Shown here piece after piece: positions 4,872-6,106 of a DNA stretch of 6,106 nt; positions within the stretch are counted from its first letter, which is position 1; each line of letters starts with the position of its first letter. This stretch comes from Firmicutes bacterium UBA5473. GTDB lineage: Bacteria > Bacillota > DTU084. The notes beneath the pieces were generated by a model that saw only the letters and a program-made list of their open reading frames with translations, searched no databases and was not told the DNA's origin. Made by a program: the position numbers and the translations under genes. The stretch spans positions 44,942 to 51,047 of the forward strand of contig DIQB01000061.1 of NCBI GenBank assembly GCA_002427165.1, written 5' to 3'.

Positions 4872-5599
4872 TAGCTGCGACCTCCAATTGTGCCTGCTAG
4901 CTCCCCTAAAGTTTCCTTTTGCACTGCAATCAACTCCCCGATCCCACCTTGGGCAAGAGCCAGGAGCTCATCTAATTGCTCTCGGGAAAAAGGGGCACCT
5001 TCAGCTGTGCCTTGGAGCTCTACAAATCTACCATTTCCTGTCATTACCACATTCAGATCCACCTCTGCTTGGGAATCCTCCTCATAGCAAAGGTCTAAAA
5101 CACACCTCTCCCCCACAATTCCTACACTGACAGCTGCAAGATAGTCTGTGATAATACCGCTACCTATTTGTGCTGCAGCCTGAGCCAGGGCCACAAAAGC
5201 ACCTGTAATGGAAGCGGTACGGGTGCCGCCGTCTGCCTCAATCACATCGCAGTCCAGCCAAATAGTTCGCTCGCCTAATTTTTCCATATTTACAACACAG
5301 CGCAAAGCCCGACCAATAAGGCGCTGGATTTCCTGGGTGCGACCAGATTGTTTTCCCCGGGTTGCTTCCCGCACTGTGCGCTGAGCTGTGGCTCTGGGGA
5401 GCATAGCATATTCTGCTGTTACCCAACCTTTGCCCTGACCCCTCAAAAACGGGGGTACTCGCTCCTCCACAGTTGCCGTGCAGATCACCCGGGTACGGCC
5501 CATCTCCACAAGCACTGAGCCTTCTGCATGGGGAATGATATCAGGGGTTATTTTCACAGGTCGCAGCTGGTCCTGCTTACGACCATCTGTGCGATTCAT
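4871..5599 (-). CDS. rph: Ribonuclease PH (tRNA 3'-end phosphorolytic exoribonuclease)
   Basis: The 242-residue enzyme uses phosphate to trim nucleotides from the 3' end of tRNA precursors, releasing nucleoside diphosphates, as a cytoplasmic hexamer. Recognised segments are R3-T-D-G-R (3-7), GKGWVTAEYAMLPRAT (56-71), R87 in SGRTQEIQRLIGRALR (phosphate-binding Arg, R86 in B. subtilis), DCDVIEADGGTRTASITGAF (116-135, with G-T-R 125-127 binding phosphate), and DLCYEEDSQAEVDLNVVMT (169-187, with catalytic acidic residues). The C-terminal part has GTAEGAPFSREQLDELL. Length is normal for the family (about 240-255). ATG 5599 is preferred over an in-frame TTG at 5605. The strong GGAGG site is 9 nt before the ATG but only 3 nt before the TTG. 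The gap to the upstream fumarase gene is 2 nt. Confidence 0.97.
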   Translation of the reverse strand: MNRTDGRKQDQLRPVKITPDIIPHAEGSVLVEMGRTRVICTATVEERVPPFLRGQGKGWVTAEYAMLPRATAQRTVREATRGKQSGRTQEIQRLIGRALRCVVNMEKLGERTIWLDCDVIEADGGTRTASITGAFVALAQAAAQIGSGIITDYLAAVSVGIVGERCVLDLCYEEDSQAEVDLNVVMTGNGRFVELQGTAEGAPFSREQLDELLALAQGGIGELIAVQKETLGELAGTIGGRS

Positions 5600-5601
5600 A
5601 A

Positions 5602-6106
5602 TCAAATTCCTCCTTTGCGATATTTAGGGGGCTCTAGCTTATAGAGGCTCTGGCCTTGGCAATCGATGGCCACAACCAGGGGCATCTTTTCAACCTCAAG
5701 GCGCCAAATAGCCTCCGGGCCCAGATCCGGGTAGGCAGCAATCTCAGCTTTTTTTACACACTCACCCAATAGCGCACCAGCACCACCGATGGCTGCCAGG
5801 TAAACGCAGCCATATTCTGCCATCGCCTCAGTTACCGACGCTATCCGCTCTCCCTTGCCAATCATGGCTCTGAGGCCAGAGGCCATCAGCATGGGCGCAA
5901 ACGCGTCCATTCTGCCGCTGGTTGTGGGACCTACAGCACCGATAGGCTTGCCTGGGGGTGCTGGGCTTGGCCCTGCATAATATACAGCCTGGCCCCTCCA
6001 GGAGATGAGAAGGGGCGAACCTTCTTTTTCCTCTTGGGCCATCCTCGCATGGGCTGCGTCTCTTGCGGTGTAGATTACACCTGAAAGCAGGATCCGCTCC
6101 CCTGCC
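5602..6106 (-). CDS. Class I fumarate hydratase / tartrate dehydratase-type beta subunit, 5' end outside the window
   Basis: The frame is open from the right edge to TGA 5604-5602, giving 167 visible residues. It reads AGERILLSGVIYTARDAAHARM before the internal methionine at 6042, so the true start lies beyond the window, probably 15-20 residues further. Diagnostic segments are GVIYTARDAAHARM, YYAGPSPAPPGKPIGAVGPTTSGRMD and YGCVYLAAIGGAGALLGECV. These mark the beta (C-terminal) subunit of two-subunit, 4Fe-4S class I fumarases, which interconvert fumarate and malate. The cluster-binding cysteines belong to the alpha subunit, expected just upstream beyond 6106. The L(+)-tartrate dehydratase beta subunit (TtdB) is very similar, so the substrate is not certain. 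In a likely anaerobe, fumarase is the more economical reading. It is the first visible gene of an operon with rph and rdgB. Confidence 0.93.
   Translation of the reverse strand, partial: AGERILLSGVIYTARDAAHARMAQEEKEGSPLLISWRGQAVYYAGPSPAPPGKPIGAVGPTTSGRMDAFAPMLMASGLRAMIGKGERIASVTEAMAEYGCVYLAAIGGAGALLGECVKKAEIAAYPDLGPEAIWRLEVEKMPLVVAIDCQGQSLYKLEPPKYRKGGI
5609..5614 (-). promoter_or_regulatory. Ribosome binding site of rph
   Basis: AGGAGG (minus strand, 5614-5609) lies within the last codons of the upstream fumarase beta gene. Its 9-nt distance to ATG 5599 decides that start, and its placement suggests ribosomes ending the upstream gene can restart at rph. Confidence 0.85.

Noticed and set aside
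4681..5130. Plus-strand 149-codon frame over rdgB/rph
   Set aside because: It lies opposite the conserved rdgB and rph reading frames and has no domain-like features.
5603..5605. TTG at 5605 as rph start
   Set aside because: It is only 3 nt from the ribosome binding site. ATG 5599 has correct spacing and begins at the conserved R-T-D-G-R segment.
6040..6042. ATG at 6042 as start of the fumarase beta gene
   Set aside because: The frame stays open to the window edge and the upstream residues (GERILLSGVIYTARDAAHA) are conserved in the family, so the start lies outside.

Overview
The window looks like chromosomal DNA of a low-to-mid G+C Firmicute, most likely of the Clostridia. I infer this from strong AGGAGG-type ribosome binding sites, a near-consensus SigA promoter on a lone tRNA gene, short U-tailed terminators, and a TCS kinase laid out like Firmicute PhoR/ResE kinases. 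The species cannot be named from the sequence alone.

Layout. (1) 1-485, minus: the first 161 codons of a cytoplasmic GH2 beta-galactosidase (LacZ family), running off the left edge. (2) 486-633: a divergent intergenic region holding a 14-bp perfect palindrome. (3) 634-3073, plus: an OmpR/PhoB-family response regulator and a PhoR-like histidine kinase that overlap by 8 nt. (4) 3151-3339, plus: a 62-residue zinc-ribbon protein of unknown function with its own promoter region. That region has 11-bp-spaced TCACA repeats resembling a Pho box, and a C6/G6 pair that can mask the Shine-Dalgarno. (5) 3340-3734, plus: about 370 nt without a gene, rich in pairing segments and closed by a clear intrinsic terminator. 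It is a candidate structured RNA or a long structured 3' UTR. (6) 3781-3857, minus: tRNA-Pro(UGG) with CCA encoded, consensus promoter and terminator. (7) 3943-4183, minus: a decayed toxin-antitoxin locus, with a Phd/YefM-like antitoxin interrupted by two stops and the first codons of a possible PIN-type toxin. (8) 4251-6106, minus: a tightly packed operon, class I fumarase-type beta subunit (5' end cut by the window), rph (RNase PH), rdgB (XTP/dITP diphosphatase).

The regulator and kinase form a classic two-component pair, and the small zinc-ribbon gene just downstream is a plausible target of it. The fumarase/rph/rdgB operon combines a TCA-type dehydratase with tRNA 3'-end trimming and nucleotide-pool cleaning. 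Its internal junctions (2-nt gap, then a TAATG overlap) suggest translational coupling. I found no CRISPR array, insertion sequence or prophage gene. The least ordinary parts are the non-coding stretch 3340-3734, the leader of the zinc-ribbon gene, and the toxin-antitoxin remnant.
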